Part shown: one piece after another, positions 11,595-25,144 of the stretch | Position numbering within the stretch: position 1 is the first letter of the stretch | Layout: every line of letters starts with the position of its first letter | Assembly (NCBI GenBank): GCA_008973525.1 | Contig: WACJ01000404.1 | Span: 1,054,001-1,118,000, forward strand | Direction of reading: 5' to 3' | Length of the DNA: 64,000 nt | Origin: Stenopsyche tienmushanensis | Lineage: Eukaryota > Arthropoda > Insecta > Trichoptera > Stenopsychidae | Program-made: the position numbers and the translations under genes | Notes under the pieces: model-generated | What the model was told of the DNA's origin: nothing | The model's input: only the letters and a program-made list of their open reading frames with translations | Database searches by the model: none

Positions 11595-11790
11595 GCATTA
11601 TCACATCTAGATAAATGAATCTTTCAGTATGATCCTGAGACGAAATAACAATCAATGTATCAGAAAATGCCATCGTCACCAAGGCTGATGAAAGCATGAC
11701 ACAGCAAGTCTTAATTCATGGCCATATTGATTATTTTCTTTACTTCTTTATTAATAAGAGCTTCCGTATTTCATCAGAACAAAGCGTCAG
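11595..11790 (+). pseudogene. mariner transposase fragment (irritans-like)
   Basis: A central transposase piece is legible with in-frame stops: YDPETK*QSMYQKMPSSPRLMKA, then FMAILIIFFTSLLI. This follows the family pattern YDPETKQQS...SPRPKKAR...VMLIVFFD. The first catalytic aspartate motif just upstream (near 11605-11625) is garbled. No inverted repeats were found. It is an old relic without function. Confidence 0.65.
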
Positions 11791-12394
11791 CCCTTCGATG
11801 CTTTCAAGGAAATTTGGGGCTGAGAAAAGCATCATCAGATATTTTGCAATTACTTAAAATCAATAATCTTCTCAACATTTTAAATTAATATAATATAATA
11901 CAAACGTGAAAGTATTGATTGAAAATCAGAGTATAACAATACTTAGATACAAAAAAGATGCAAAACTATCAGCTGACAACTTATATTTCATATATTTTTA
12001 TGAATTTGGCTTCGTTTGAATTTTCACCCAAATAATCGTAAATTCAATTATTCAAATAACGAATATAAATATGATGAAATATTAAAATATTAGAGTATTC
12101 GAATATTTTATATACATGATGTTTATAAAATATGACACATAAGCCCTATGTCTTAAGTGTCAGGGTTGTCGAAATAGAATTTTTTTCAACATTTTGGAAA
12201 AACATCCAAAATTTCACCTTTAAATCGGTAAAATGTTTATAATCTACGATCGTAATAGCACGAAATAACTATTTTTATATTTTGCAATTTCCAAAAATTT
12301 TCAAGTTTTTCTCAAAAATTACTTCTGAGAATGTCAACTTCTTAAATCTTAGAATCAGGATTTCATCTGTGGGCACCTCTATCGTGTAAATTAA

Positions 12395-12540
12395 TTATTT
12401 TGGCTGCCCTATTCCGTTGCTCTCACAGTCTTCAGACCTGACACCAGTGGATTTATTTGCCTGAAGACGTGCTCTATTCTGTAGCTCGCATAGTCCCTAG
12501 ACCACAAGATTTCTTTGATCGACTGTGATAGAGAAAAGTA
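12395..12540 (+). pseudogene. Tc1/DDE transposase scrap
   Basis: SSDLTPVDLF at about 12430-12460, followed by A*RR and a second frame with a DHKISLID-like segment, resembles the block SPDLTPLDFFLWG that holds an acidic catalytic residue in Tc1/mariner-type DDE transposases. It is short, shifted and stopped. The assignment rests on this one block. Confidence 0.4.
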
Positions 12541-12647
12541 CAAGTTCAACTATTTAAAATTAACTAAGGCAATATATTCTTCAATTGCCTTTAAATATTG
12601 AGTCATTTTTGCTATTTCTATTGTTTAACAGAATGACGCCAACAAAA

Positions 12648-12832
12648 ATAACCGCTAGCTTTTTGTATAAGTTCAAATTGGGGCAGAATGCAGTGAAAGC
12701 AGATGGAAATATTAATTGAGCATTCAGAGAAATATCGATTTGTGAAAGAATAGTTAAAAAATGTCGAAACAGGAAAGATAAAAATTCTGGATAAATGGGT
12801 GCCGCACGAACTGTCAGAAGGCTATAATTGAG
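12648..12832 (+). pseudogene. mariner transposase N-terminal fragment
   Basis: The N-terminal DNA-binding part is legible: SFLYKFKLGQNAVKADGNIN, a stop, AFREISICERIVKKC. After a deletion and frame change, DKWVPHELSE follows. These match the mauritiana/mellifera/cecropia-type pattern (LLYEFxLGRNAxEAARNIN ... KLDKWVPHEL). It lies about 640 bp upstream of another mariner fragment on the same strand, so the two may be one decayed copy. Confidence 0.65.
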
Positions 12833-13469
12833 GTTCTTGGGAGTGTTTTCTTCGTTGATAAATTCAAATACATCAAAATCTCTTATCTACGATAGTCCTT
12901 AAGATTTATCGTTCGACTGCTCATATTCATTTGATATAAGCACAAAAGTATCGAAAAAGATATGTTAAAATTAAAATTTTAAGTCAAAATTAAGATTTTC
13001 GATATTTAAAATACATAAATGGATGGAATAAATTGAGTTCGACTAAATAATAATCATCGTTAATCTATCTGGCATCAAGCTGATATGCACATGTGATTGA
13101 CCGGCATTGCTCAAATGCACATTCATAAACAAAGTGATAGTTATTGTATGGCACACCCTTTGGCACTGTGTTATTAAAGGGCTATTAATTATGCAGAGAA
13201 CATTGCGATCTAGACTATATAATTAATGCTAAAGCCGAGACGTCAAACGCACGCTCCTGGGCACATCCCAATATAATGATCAATTGTCAAATTCAAGAAA
13301 GTGCTTCTATTAACAATTCTACCATTGCAGATATTCTATGAAATCTATCTTTATAGTATGATTTAAAAAAAAAATGTTTTAATATTTAGATAGTTGCATA
13401 AATTTCATATATGCTACTACAATGCATCATTTCAATTGGAAAACTATTTCATATGTGAAAGGATTTACT

Positions 13470-13760
13470 CTTGGACGATGAGATCAAAAGAAAGTGTTGC
13501 AACCAAGCGATATAGTTATCGTTCATTAAAAACAAATTAAAAGCTTTAAGAAAATAGACTACCAGGCTGGATGAAAACTGGACATAGCTAAGCCTGACAA
13601 AGACACGTGTTGCTTCGATGATGAAAAATGTGATTATAGAACTTGAATGAGAAGTTTTTCCACATCCATCCTATTCATCGGCCTCGGTTTTTATACATCT
13701 CGTATCAATTCTTTGAATTCTTCCAACATTCTCTCATTCAGTCTGTATGAATCTTTTTAT
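13470..13760 (+). pseudogene. mariner transposase C-terminal fragment
   Basis: VASMMKNVIIELE, a stop, then EVFPHPSYSS are read at about 13607-13680. They correspond to the family block ARPHVA...ELGWEVLPHPPYSPDLAPSDY. The second aspartate region just upstream is scrambled. The fragment shows several frame changes and stops. It may be the 3' half of the copy whose 5' half is at 12648-12832. Confidence 0.6.
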
Positions 13761-15395
13761 ATTAATAAAACCAGAAAGTTACCTTTATTCGTTCTTATAT
13801 TTTTTTAATATTTAAATTAGCACATTGGCTACAGCCGACGCGAAATCGTGCATAATTTATTTTTGGTACTTTTATAGCTACCATGGCCTTTTTTCAACTA
13901 ACAGCGCTCATAGATAACATAGATCTATTTTTAAGATATCTTCATAAATACTGAGATAGTATTCGTTCAAATTATACAAATACTTTCATCGTCTTATGAA
14001 AGGATTTTCATTTATTCAACATGGGACATTACTCGCTGATTTTTATCATCTATATGGTGAAAAATCGACCATATCAATAAAATTGGAGATATGGTTCATC
14101 ATAACATTATAAATTTTCAAGACTGAACTGATGCATAACATGAACAAATATTATCATCTATAAATTAAGCTTTGATTGGAAAATTTAATTGGATTGACAC
14201 TTGAAAGCTAGTATTTTTTAATTCGTGCCAATGTAAATTGCACGGAGAGTTTAATTCCATTCAGAGGTGTTCGAAATAAAGTTATCCGTTTTACTGGAGT
14301 GCAGAATGCATTGTAGTCGGTAATTATGGATGGAGTGTTAATTATCTTTGTGTAGTGTAAGTTTCAAAAGTTGGAGGAGGATAGAGGGTGGTAGGCAGGA
14401 GGTGGATGCTACGGTTGGTTGCGGGTCTGCTTTGTGTTAACTAGGTCCAGTTCAAAGGTCAAATTGTTGTCATAATTTGGTGCTCTCGAGGTCCTGCCAG
14501 AGACGAATCCCTCTCTACCACCTCCTATAAAATTACGTCACAAGACTTTATGACATCGTATCTTATAGTATACGCTCTTGCCTTACCATTCAAAAGCATT
14601 TTAACGACCGGCCTAGACGAAAGTCAGGCCGCTTAATTAAAAATTATCTTCTTAATGTCGAAATAGTTCCATAATTATCGTTGCGGACTTAATTTTGAAT
14701 TAAATAAAGGAAGAATTACTTCAAAATGAAATCGCATATGCAATACGGAGTGCAATGAAATTAAAGGGCGATTGTACGCTTATAATTCTATGACTATTTA
14801 AATATGTAGCCGTTCATGCACTCCAGTGGGGAAAACTGATTGTGTTTTTGGGGATAATTTCGCCTGACCGATAATCGAATACCGGATGCGGTTTTTAATT
14901 TGTGCACATGAATGCATATGCAACATGCAATCGGAAACGGTTAATTGAAAACAAAACGTTAACGTTAAATTTCGTCGAAACCGACTATCCGTGAATCTGA
15001 TACTGGTCGAGCTCAAACATTCAAGTGCTGACACACAGATAATGCAGTTGATAATAAGCTCCGACAATTAAGCTCAATGTCCGTTAAAGTCGTGAATAAT
15101 GTAAAAGCCTCCACAAAATACAAATGTATGTAAATTCTATTGAAGTTGACGATTTAATTACACATATCTAAATTTATTTGTATTAAGATTAATTGAAATA
15201 TTAATCATGTTTTGATACAACGAAAAAATGTTCACCATATTTGGTAGATCGGGAATATTAATATTTCAAATTGGTCGCCTTGATCCAAGCTTAGTGTGAT
15301 TTTCTGAATCTATAAAGTAATGAATCGATTAATAAGTTCGTACAGGGATACCAATAAGTGACGGGATTTGCAGCAATAATTAAAACATCATTTAG

Positions 15396-15485
15396 CCCCT
15401 AAAGGAGTACTATCCCAGGGCCTGGGACCTCCCCTCCACTTATTCGAAAGAGTACTTTTGTACATTAAGCTCGGAGACAGACATT
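15396..15485 (-). repeat. dispersed repeat, copy 2
   Basis: Inverted copy of the repeat at 6293-6380, including CTCTTTCGAATAAGTGGA and CCTGGGATAGTACTCCTTTA on the minus strand. Confidence 0.75.
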
Positions 15486-17754
15486 TCATATGGGATGAAA
15501 TTAAATAGTTTTAACGATAAGATTAATTCAGAATGTATAGAGTTCAATCATGTATCTAGTTTTAAATGCTTAAATCTTGTTCAGGATTTTATTAAGTGGA
15601 TAAAGTCAAATAGATTTAAATATCAGGATAATTTAAAGACACTTTTAAATAACATTAATTAAATGCTATAATATTAATAATCGTTATATACAATTACAAT
15701 GGAACAAAATACATCGACAAAAATCGATTGTAATCAAATCCTCCTTACAAATGGCAATTATTCAAATCGCTCATTAATCATATTTATAGAAATCTTGTCC
15801 ACGTGCCTCATAAATATGAATCCATAAAATAAATATTATTAATCCCGATACAACCTGCAATCAAAAGTCCATTCAATTAATTTATCCTAATTGGATCTGA
15901 ATGGATGGACCCGTTCAGATTGTGTTGAGATTTGCCATTGCTAATTCGCTATTGTACATTCATGGTTTTAATTCATCATTCAAAAGAACAATAACCACTA
16001 ACGTGTATAATTTCATACCGAATAATAGATTTTGCACTCGGGATGGTTGAAAAACAGTAGACATTCTTTTAATGAGCAGGCTATGCAAAAAATAACGAGC
16101 TAATGGCGTAGGCGTCGGCTATATTTTGCCAATAAACTATTATAGCTGCCATTAGCGTACCGCAATTGTCCTATAAAAAAATAATAAAGTTTTAATGACT
16201 CAGAATTACACCGAATATATTCCCTGCCATTGTAACTCTATGTATTTAAACAACAAGAACCACAAAATTGGTAGACAGATTTATAATTTTAAAAGTCGTT
16301 CATCTCGTCGTGCTACGAGCATTTCGATGCATGCATGCAATATGCAATTTGCGATCAAAATTCATACAAATCTGATATTTTTGTACGATCTGCTTATATG
16401 CATGTTTACCATTTTAAATGCCGTTTGCAAAGTTCTCACGTACAAAACTTTACATTGTGAAAACTTTTCAGTTTTCGTTTCGCTTTGGATAGAAAACTCG
16501 ATGCAAATGTATGTTTCATACAATCTGAACAGTCGATCTGAATCGACTTAAACGATTTAATATATGATAACGTATTTATGCCGAAATTATGTTTCGAGAA
16601 GAATTTAATCATTTCTAAAATATCCCAAATATGCAAATCCAAAGCAATTTGAAAATTTCAATGATTGTAACCGTTTTTTGAACCCTAACAAAATAATTTT
16701 AATGCTTCTGAATCTAAAAGATCGAAAAAATATTATAAAGCTGATTCAGTTAATTTTATTCGATTCTATAATGAGCAAAGATGATGTTGACTACAGTTTG
16801 TCAAAAATAAAAAAAGTTTTCTATCCCATTAATTGAAGCCCAAAGCTCAAGAAGTTAGCTCCAGCGTCAATTAACACATTTTATATCGCTTCGATGAATT
16901 CTCATTGCATTGTGACAAACTTATGAATCAATATCTACTTTCAAGTGATTTCCAAACTTTATCTTTTGTACATTTTTTTGCAATTCTTATACAAATTTCC
17001 TCTTTATTGAATTTTAATTCTGATAACAACACGTGTGCCATTGTTCAATGGACTCTCTTATGAAAATAATTTAACCTGATTGAACTCTCATATTTTGATA
17101 TACAAATTATATATATATTGATGAAATATTTATAGCCGTTAATTAATTTTATTCATGATTATAGAATACCATTTATGTTAATAGTCTCAAAATTACGATT
17201 CGACTATTGTCATTATTTTTCGTCCGCAAATATCGAGAGCATTGACCACATGATATGCGGTCTTTCGTCGAATCCAAATTAAACCACATATTATTAGCAT
17301 TTTCGGATATGGTTTAATTTTGCTTGATTGGAGTAAGATGTTTTATCATTTTAATAAATCATTTTATTTTGTTGCATTTTCAGGATAAAAAGGCACTGGT
17401 TAATTTCCCTTGAGAATTGAAGTTGTCACGCTGCTGTTTTCGACGGTCAATATACTTGTAAACCTATAATTTATTTACTATTATTAGTATAATTTTGTTG
17501 TTTATCTGTATAGCGTATTTTTTTCTGTGGAAACATTTTCAAATCAATTTATATTTGTTAAATTATAAATAAAGAAGATTTGTAGAGCTTTCAGCAAGGC
17601 TAAGGATCAGACTGAACTAATGCTATTCATATCATTCCACAATTATAATTATGACTGCAACTCATTATAATAATGTCATAAATCTCCTATAGGAATTGTC
17701 TTAAGTTTGATATCAAATATGGTATCTTAAAAGGAAGAAATAATGTATGCAATG

Positions 17755-17945
17755 AAAAAATCATTACTTTTTGATCATCAATTCAAATCTGAAGAAAAAA
17801 ATCATAACTATACCAATTACCGAAAAAACCGTTATTTTTGCCGAAACGAAAATCATTACCGAATCGATATAAATGTAAGAAACGTAACCGAAACCAAAAC
17901 CGAAATGAAAAAAATAACAATTCAAACCCCTAGAATTTTCAATCG
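17755..17945. repeat. ACCGAAA-rich patch, possible miniature-element remnant
   Basis: CCGAAA-like words recur (ACCGAAAAAACCG, GCCGAAACGAAAA, ACCGAATCG, ACCGAAACCAAAACCGAAA) over about 190 bp. Such CGGTTT/ACCGAAA clusters are common inside non-autonomous hAT elements. No paired ends or target duplication could be fixed. The 74-codon plus-strand frame here is a by-product of the repeats. Confidence 0.4.
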
Positions 17946-19315
17946 AATAAATGAGGATACTAACTAATACTTGAACTATCAAAACTATTAAAAATGGCTG
18001 GTCTTCAAAAAATAAACACTAATAGAATATGTTTATATATATATAGACTTATCACTTTCTTACAAAAGGAATTCCATGTTAGATAGTATATTTTTGGTAT
18101 CAATAATTACAATGAATATTATACACTTTGCTAACAAAAATATTCAAATAAATTTGTATTTTAAATTATTCTTATAAGGTAAAGTAAATGATTAGGTCCA
18201 CAATGTTATAATTTGTTACATTGTTGAGTGCATGCATGCATACACGAAATATACATATTTTTGCGAGCATTTCAAATGTTGGTCAAAGTCTCGTGATTAT
18301 AACAGTACCGTATTTGCCACCATATGTGTGAAAAAATATCTCTTTGAAGTTTTTTAGTCATTAGCTTTCCATAATTTCTTCCCTGTTTCAATATTAAGTT
18401 TACTTACATTATATTATATTTTCAGCTACTGTTACTAGTTAAATCTGAAATACAGCATACTTAACATGGCCGTCTTCTTGATCCTGATTTGTCTTATTAT
18501 GAAATTCAACCGTTTCGGGTGAGCGCTTGTTACCTTTTTCAATTTTGATGGATTTATCTTTCAATCTCAATACGAAAACTTTCTTTTTGAGCTTACTTTT
18601 ATAAACTGTACGAATAATGCCATTTGATGTATGAAAAGAAGATGAAAACCACGCATAGTATACGTTTCGATAAGCTTGAGTACTAAAAATTCGCTTGAGG
18701 GTTGTGATATTAATCTTTTCCTAAATAAGGATATATTTTTATTTAATTTGAGCATACAATGTCAAAAAAATTGGTTTCTTATATAATATATCTGGCTTTG
18801 GACATAAAGAGCTGTCCATGCTGTTTGCTCCTAGTTTTTAGCCAACTATTTATAATAAATTTATCCTAAACAACTGATATTAAAGCAAGTTTACTGCTTT
18901 ATAAACGTTGACTTCTACCACTTTTTTGATTAATACATATCAATGTTTTTTACACTAATAAAAGTACAAGTCGTTTTGATTGATAATAGTTAACCATTGT
19001 GTGATGCTTTTAGTGTTAATAAAGGTTTAAGCCCTCTTCATACGTTTCTTTGACATTTAAAACCTTTTTTATTAAAAAGGTTTCAAGTTCAAAAATTTTA
19101 AGAGATATCTACTATGCTAAATATACGTACACCGCTATTTAATATATAGTTAAAATTCAAAATACGTTGAGAGGCATCGTTTCACAACATTTCAAATAAC
19201 ACTTGTTTTCGTTGAAATGTGCCAGGCAGAATTTTCTGTTGTGTAGTGGGGTGATTTTGAAAAGGAAAAAGTTTTCATGGTTGAGAAGTATCCGTCTTCA
19301 CGGGAAGGGATTTAA

Positions 19316-19528
19316 TTTGGGCGATCTGATATTATTGGGGGGCTGAGATCTGTTTTGGTTCCCGTTGCCGTGGAGCCGGTGGAGAGCAGGGCCGCCCATG
19401 GGGCCCAGACGGTGCAGCTGCCGCCGCCCGATCAATACGGGCACCCCCTCACCCACACCCCATCCGGGGGCCCGCAACCCACTAACATACTACCCCACCG
19501 CCTTACATCTGGCACCCGTCTCACGTGA
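19316..19528 (+). other. GC-rich islet with exon-like open frame
   Basis: In an AT-rich setting this block is GC-rich. One plus frame stays open for about 70 codons from 19316 to a TGA at 19526. It reads VPVAVEPVESRAAHGAQTVQ and, after LPPP, DQYGHPLTHTPSGG... with mostly G or C at third codon positions. There is no in-frame ATG, so if it is coding it would be an internal exon. Acceptor AGs at 19346-19347 or about 19373 and a donor-like GTGAAT at about 19525 exist but are weak. I do not recognise the protein. A promoter or conserved element is an equal alternative. Confidence 0.25.
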
Positions 19529-19545
19529 ATCTGATTTCGTCGTCT

Positions 19546-22399
19546 GATGGCTCCACCGTTTTAATTGTGTTATCTTTTTTTATTTCGTTTTGCTCCAGAC
19601 CCTATCATGCAGAACAGACGGGCCCGCCATTTATTTATAACATGTAAATTAAAAAAATACATAAAGCAAGGTTTCCCGCTACGAACGCGGAATCCATAAA
19701 GCGGTCATAACGAATTCCGTTCAAAAGCATTCAGTCTCCTCACTCGGGTAATGGTATTTTCAAACGGAAACTCCACATAAATTATGGATCCTTTTCTTTG
19801 TATTTATTTACGTTCATATACGCACTGTGCGTTTACGCTAAAATAACAAATCTACGAGAAATTTATTTCAAATTTAATATACAGACCTTTAAAGCCTACT
19901 TATATTATGTTAATACTCCCCTAGTCGATATGAAAAATATCAATTTAAAACATTACACATATAGAAATGCTCGAGCGCGATGTACACATCGGCTTTACAA
20001 GATGACTTCGCTGCAATATTAAAAAAAAAATGCTTCTGCATGCATTTATGCACCACTTTGTAACCTGGCAGCATATTGTGGAATAATTCCCCATTTACAA
20101 CCTACTGCTGAATCATATGTTAATATCCAAAGTCTTGTGGAAGTTTTTAGTGACATCAAAACCTTGCATTGTGCCATGTACTGGGTACAATAAAGATAGT
20201 CATTAAAAATTGACAGATTTAAAATTATTAATAAATCGCGATACAACCTAGAAAAAATAATTTAACCCAGTTGAAATGGACCTAATGACCTCTCACAGTA
20301 CGGGTTCTTATTCAGTATCCTGTAGGGCTTTTATAGAGCTCATCCAGATCCGATTAAATAGTATATTTAGGAGACACTCTTATAATTATTTTAAATATTA
20401 AATATATATAATTTTTAAAAACTTAAAATTGGAGAAAGCAGCATTTATTATGAACTACAGAAATTAACAAAAAAATAACAGAGACTTACCAAAAAAGCTT
20501 AAATTGTTGAGTTTTTTTTACAATTGGGGCTTACACACATTATTTTTTCAGTTACATTTTAATAACAAGTCCAATGAAGAAGGAAAAAAATTAAAGTGAA
20601 AATATCCTACGTATTTATTGAGTACTGTGCCATATATTATAGCTATAATGTTATGCGCGAAATCTTCCTTTTTAGCCCACTGTAGAAAAATGGAAAGCGG
20701 AGATCTTCCAACAGAAATTTGTTAATATCCATCTCTTAATTTTGAATGAACATCATGTAAATTATTGGTTTCAGACGACCTCTGTTATAAATAATTATAC
20801 AATTACTGATCCATATTATTCATCTTTAGTGTATGTATATTTCATTATGCTAATTTAAGCTGAATTTTGAACAAAAATTTATATATTGCTCTCATTTTGT
20901 AGAGAGAATAATAAGTATGTATTATTTGGTTTATTTAATTTATCTTCATGAACTGTTACCATTCATCAGTCGATAATACATTTTGCTATTCTATTTTGAC
21001 AATGGTGCCATGTGTATGCAACATTGCAACAATGAAGAGCTTTTCGGTATCAAATTGCCATAAGCACAACAGAGCTCTACAACATATGTGTCCTATTGTG
21101 TACAAATTGATTCGACTAAGAACCAGATACAGAAAATATCGATAAAACGCTGGCGCGGCTCCTAAAAGCGCCTGTTCAAAACGAATCATGACCTTCCTGT
21201 ATTCATAGTTAAATCCTGTTCAACTATCCTTACAAGCGTATTAATTATCCTCGTCGATGTAATCAACAAACTTCCTGTAACACTAGATCCATATTAAAAT
21301 CATCTTCATCTGGATTGTTCACCATGTATCGAAATACATAAATATTTACCTTCCGTCCCTAATGAATATGCCTCCTTTATTTCATTTAAAATAATTAGTT
21401 GATTATGTAAACAGCGTGTTTACTTTTAGAATTAAATGGCAGATCAAATCTACAACGCCGAGTTGTTAAATTTTAATGAGATGAAAAATATTACGAGATA
21501 TCAGGGCTTGAAAGGACTTCTGAAAATATAAACGAGGTAAACAGGATAATGTCCTGAGGGAACCTGCACATGGCATAATTGTCAAAACTAGGAACACCCC
21601 CTGCACGCTCTATGACCTCGTTAATTTAAAGGCGGCAAACATTCGCTTACATCGCACCTACTAATTTGCTTCAAAAGTTTATTTTGGTGAATATTTAAAA
21701 AATAATTTAGATGCATTTTCCATATAATACACAACGGCACCGATTAACAATACGCCTCTTAAGGTGGACTATTTCTGGAAATTTTCAAACCTTTCATTCT
21801 TTTATTGAGATATTTTGACATTTTTGCTTCGAAAATTCTACCACACGCAACAAGCTATAGAGCTAAACTGACTTTGAGCAACGTTCATATATATATGAAC
21901 CATAATGTCAATTTCGCCAATCATTTGTTGATCTAAATCTATCTTTCTATATAAAATATTATAAATTGGTCATCTTTAACTATGAAATTGATCAGCACTA
22001 AAAGAAAAAAAAATCCCATTAATTTCCAATGCATTCAATTAAATTAACATGGGATTTACAATTACATTTTAATTCAATTATTATAATGCAATTTATAAAC
22101 TTTTAGACTATTCTGTTCATCTTTATTGAACGTTTCAGTATTTATTTTTCAGAACCTTAAGACCAAAATAAATACTGAAACTAAAGCTAAAATCATGCAA
22201 ATGTATTCGCTCTATGAAAATACTACCAAGAACTGAACTTAATAAGAATCACAGACAACGATTATTTTTCTTTGTGTGAGAATTTATTTAATTCACATTA
22301 AAGTCAGATTCAATACAACAATATTTTGGCCGATTGTAAAATTAAATAACCCACCCGATCAGTCTTCTTCGAACAAATTCATTTTTTAATTAAGAGTTA
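19546..22399. other. AT-rich non-coding stretch
   Basis: No gene was recognised. It contains a perfect 17-bp hairpin (22132-22181), listed separately. Open frames such as 19798-20022 and 20948-21145 have no motifs and are probably chance. Confidence 0.45.
22132..22181. repeat. perfect hairpin, 17-bp stem and 16-nt loop
   Basis: The arms GTTTCAGTATTTATTTT (22132-22148) and its exact complement (22165-22181) enclose 16 bases. There is no mismatch. It is shorter than an ordinary microRNA precursor. It could be a fold-back element remnant or a structured site. Confidence 0.75.
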
Positions 22400-22416
22400 A
22401 TAATCGTTCTGTAGAT

Positions 22417-22833
22417 ATGCCCAGGTATGGCGTCCGATCGCGAGACGTCTATTTATCATGTCAACGGTCCGAAAAGCGGACCGATTGTATATTGTATTCT
22501 ATGATCTGTACGATCATGTCTGCCAGCTCGCGCACTTATAGTCGACGGTCATCCAATAACATTTTATGGATTTTCTTCCCCATTTCTGGGGTGGTTACCT
22601 CATTTGGTCGAATACTGCGTTGTATGTCTTGACAGCTCGTACGGCCTCGTTTAAACTCTGCCACCTAACATCTTACTGAGAGTAGAATCCAGCTCGGATT
22701 TGATATTAATTGGAGTAAGACCTTTCAAATTAGAGTATTGTATCACTTTACGACATTTTTTCCCCTTGTTTACAAATTCACCATAATGTTTTACTATTAA
22801 TGGCTGCCAAACTAATACAAAGCAATGTAGCAT
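22417..22833 (-). pseudogene. mariner transposase N-terminal relic
   Basis: On the minus strand the N-terminal DNA-binding region is legible in two frames: KKCRKVIQYSNLKGLTPINI and KSELDSTL, then FKRGRTSCQDIQRSIRPNEV and TTPEMGKKIHKMLLDDRRL, a stop, VRELADMI. This follows the pattern KGLTPKEIKxELDxTL...FKRGRTSxxDExRSGRPxEVTTPEMxxKIHxMxLxDRRIKVREI of mariner proteins with the irritans-type N-terminus. The catalytic part was not found, so the copy is 3'-truncated. Frameshifts and stops show it is dead. Confidence 0.8.
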
Positions 22834-25144
22834 CTTGAAACTTAAGCTTTATAAGTCAGACATTTTCTATCGTAGTATTTTTTAAAAACTACAACAGCCA
22901 TCTATGCTTTAGGTCGGGCACTTTTAGGACTATTTTCGTATATTATTTTAAAATATAAAAATACTTAATGTATTGCATTTATAATAGTATTATTTAACTT
23001 TTAAAATATTAGATTTCCGTGGGGGAGGGGCGCAAGTTAGATACTTGCCACAGGCGTTTCATACCCTCGTTACGACTCTGATTGACATAATTTGAAATGA
23101 TTGCATAGCACTTTAATACATTTCATATATTTTAAACCGCATAGTGGTACTCTACGTGCAAATCTGCGGCATTGGAGCGTAAGGACATATCAACTCTATG
23201 AAAATACTACTAATGTAGTCACAGGCTCCAAGTGCACTTAATTTAATTTAAAGGGATTCTAAGCTAGCGGGAATTTAATGCCAGCATATCAAATTCTTGC
23301 TGAGGACCGAACTACCCCAAACAAAGCGGTGACCCCATTGGTTATACAATAAAGCCTTCATTACTTAGCGTAGCACTTGCTTAATTATTTTTAAAAAGTT
23401 GCTCAAAATGCACAAGGAAGAGCATGCTTAAAAAATTAAATATGCTGCTTACATTTCAAAATGAATTTCCAGGATGTGTGCTCAGCCGAGTGAGATTATG
23501 GCAGATGAAATGCGATACGTTTCTTTACATGTTCGCAAAACTTCTAGATTATATCCGTATGAATTTTGCACCAGTAATATTTTGTAACGGATGCACATTC
23601 CCCATTACTTTAAATTCTCTTTGTAAAGTTAAGCTTAAGTTCACCTGCCAAGTATAGCTTTCCTGGTAAAATAGGTCGCAAAGTGCTTGCTATGCACAAG
23701 AAGCAATAAAGGTTTGATGCACTTTGCATATATAATTTATTTAGACGTTGGTTGAGATTCAATGAAGAAATATGTGACAAACTATAATTATTAACATTGA
23801 TATTCATAAAACTTTTGATTTGTGTGAGCTATACTTTTGATCAAATTTCGTTTCTATATTTGATTGAAACCGACTGGAAGATGGATGCTAAAATCCTTTT
23901 GTACTTTATATTTTATTTTATTTTGCCCATTTTTTTATTTAAGAGACTAGTACAATAATATGTCATGTCACGTATGTCTATCCCAAGTCTCATCTATCTA
24001 ATTGATTAGATCCAGACGTCTGGCATCAGGTTAGCCGATGGCTACCAATAAACTGCCTGGCAAAAGAACTAGAATCCATGATGATCCACCACCCCCAAGA
24101 AATCAAAGTGTACTTATAATTTAGAATATCTTCTCTATAACTATATTTAAGGAACTTTAAATATAATAAATTGCAGTCATATTTCCAGAATCACTCGTTA
24201 ACTTGAGTAGCTTTCTATCCTTTGAAAGCTTAAACCTTCCCTTAAAGTCAACAAATAAACCCTCTCACAAATTATGGTTCAAAAACTGAAGACAAAATCA
24301 TGTTACATAATAATGCTAATCAAAAAAAAATTGAACGACCGGTAGAAACAAAATGACTGACATAATGAAAAAGTTACACGATCAAAACGGACGTGATCTG
24401 GACATGCCGCCAAATAAATAGAATAAAGGTAGACCATGAAAATGCTTTATTAGTGATCTTGCTTAAGACAAAGCAGAACAAATAGGCTAAAAGGTAAATC
24501 AAAATAGGTAAAATCAAAAAGTTGAAAAAAAAACGCGAATAACAATGAGGGTGGGCAAAATAAACCCCATAAATTACCTTAAGAAATCAAGAAACACATC
24601 TAATTGAACGTCCATTTTATTGACAAATATGTCAGTATTAGCACCATTGCTTAAAAAAATTTAAATATATTTTTTCTACTAAAAAAAATATTATAAAACC
24701 TCACAAGTACCATAAAATGGCATCCTAAATAGATTATTCGTAATGAATTTTAACTGAATATTTCATGCATGTAAAGAGGATGATATTATTTTCTATGCCG
24801 TCCAGAATATTATACGAGTAATACCAAAACCAAAATTTCTCAACAGCGGAAGCATTTATTCTAGAATAGAAATTCAAAACTTTATAACTTTGGAACGGTA
24901 TGGTATTTACGATGCTATATATGAATAACCCATTTCATGCGAGGCATTTTTAGTGGACATTGAATGCTGGATATGAACCAACTGCGAGTATGATTTTATC
25001 GACTCGAGGGCAGGGCTACCGCCCAATCATCAACGACGATATGAATACATTTCTTCCAGTAATATATCAATCAATTATCAAATAGAAATATAAATTTTTA
25101 AGTAAGATATTGATTTTCAACTACTGCTTTGTTTTATTCGTTGA

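Larger units (their letters stand above)
13771..19315. other. AT-rich non-coding stretch
   Basis: No gene was recognised. A less AT-rich block at about 14350-14640 (purine-rich, then mixed) could be a conserved non-coding element. One dispersed repeat copy (15396-15485) and an ACCGAAA-rich patch (17755-17945) are listed separately. The rest shows only short open frames typical of AT-rich DNA. Confidence 0.45.

Noticed and set aside
17743..17967. Plus-strand 74-codon frame
   Set aside because: It is generated by the ACCGAAA-type repeats and is low in complexity.
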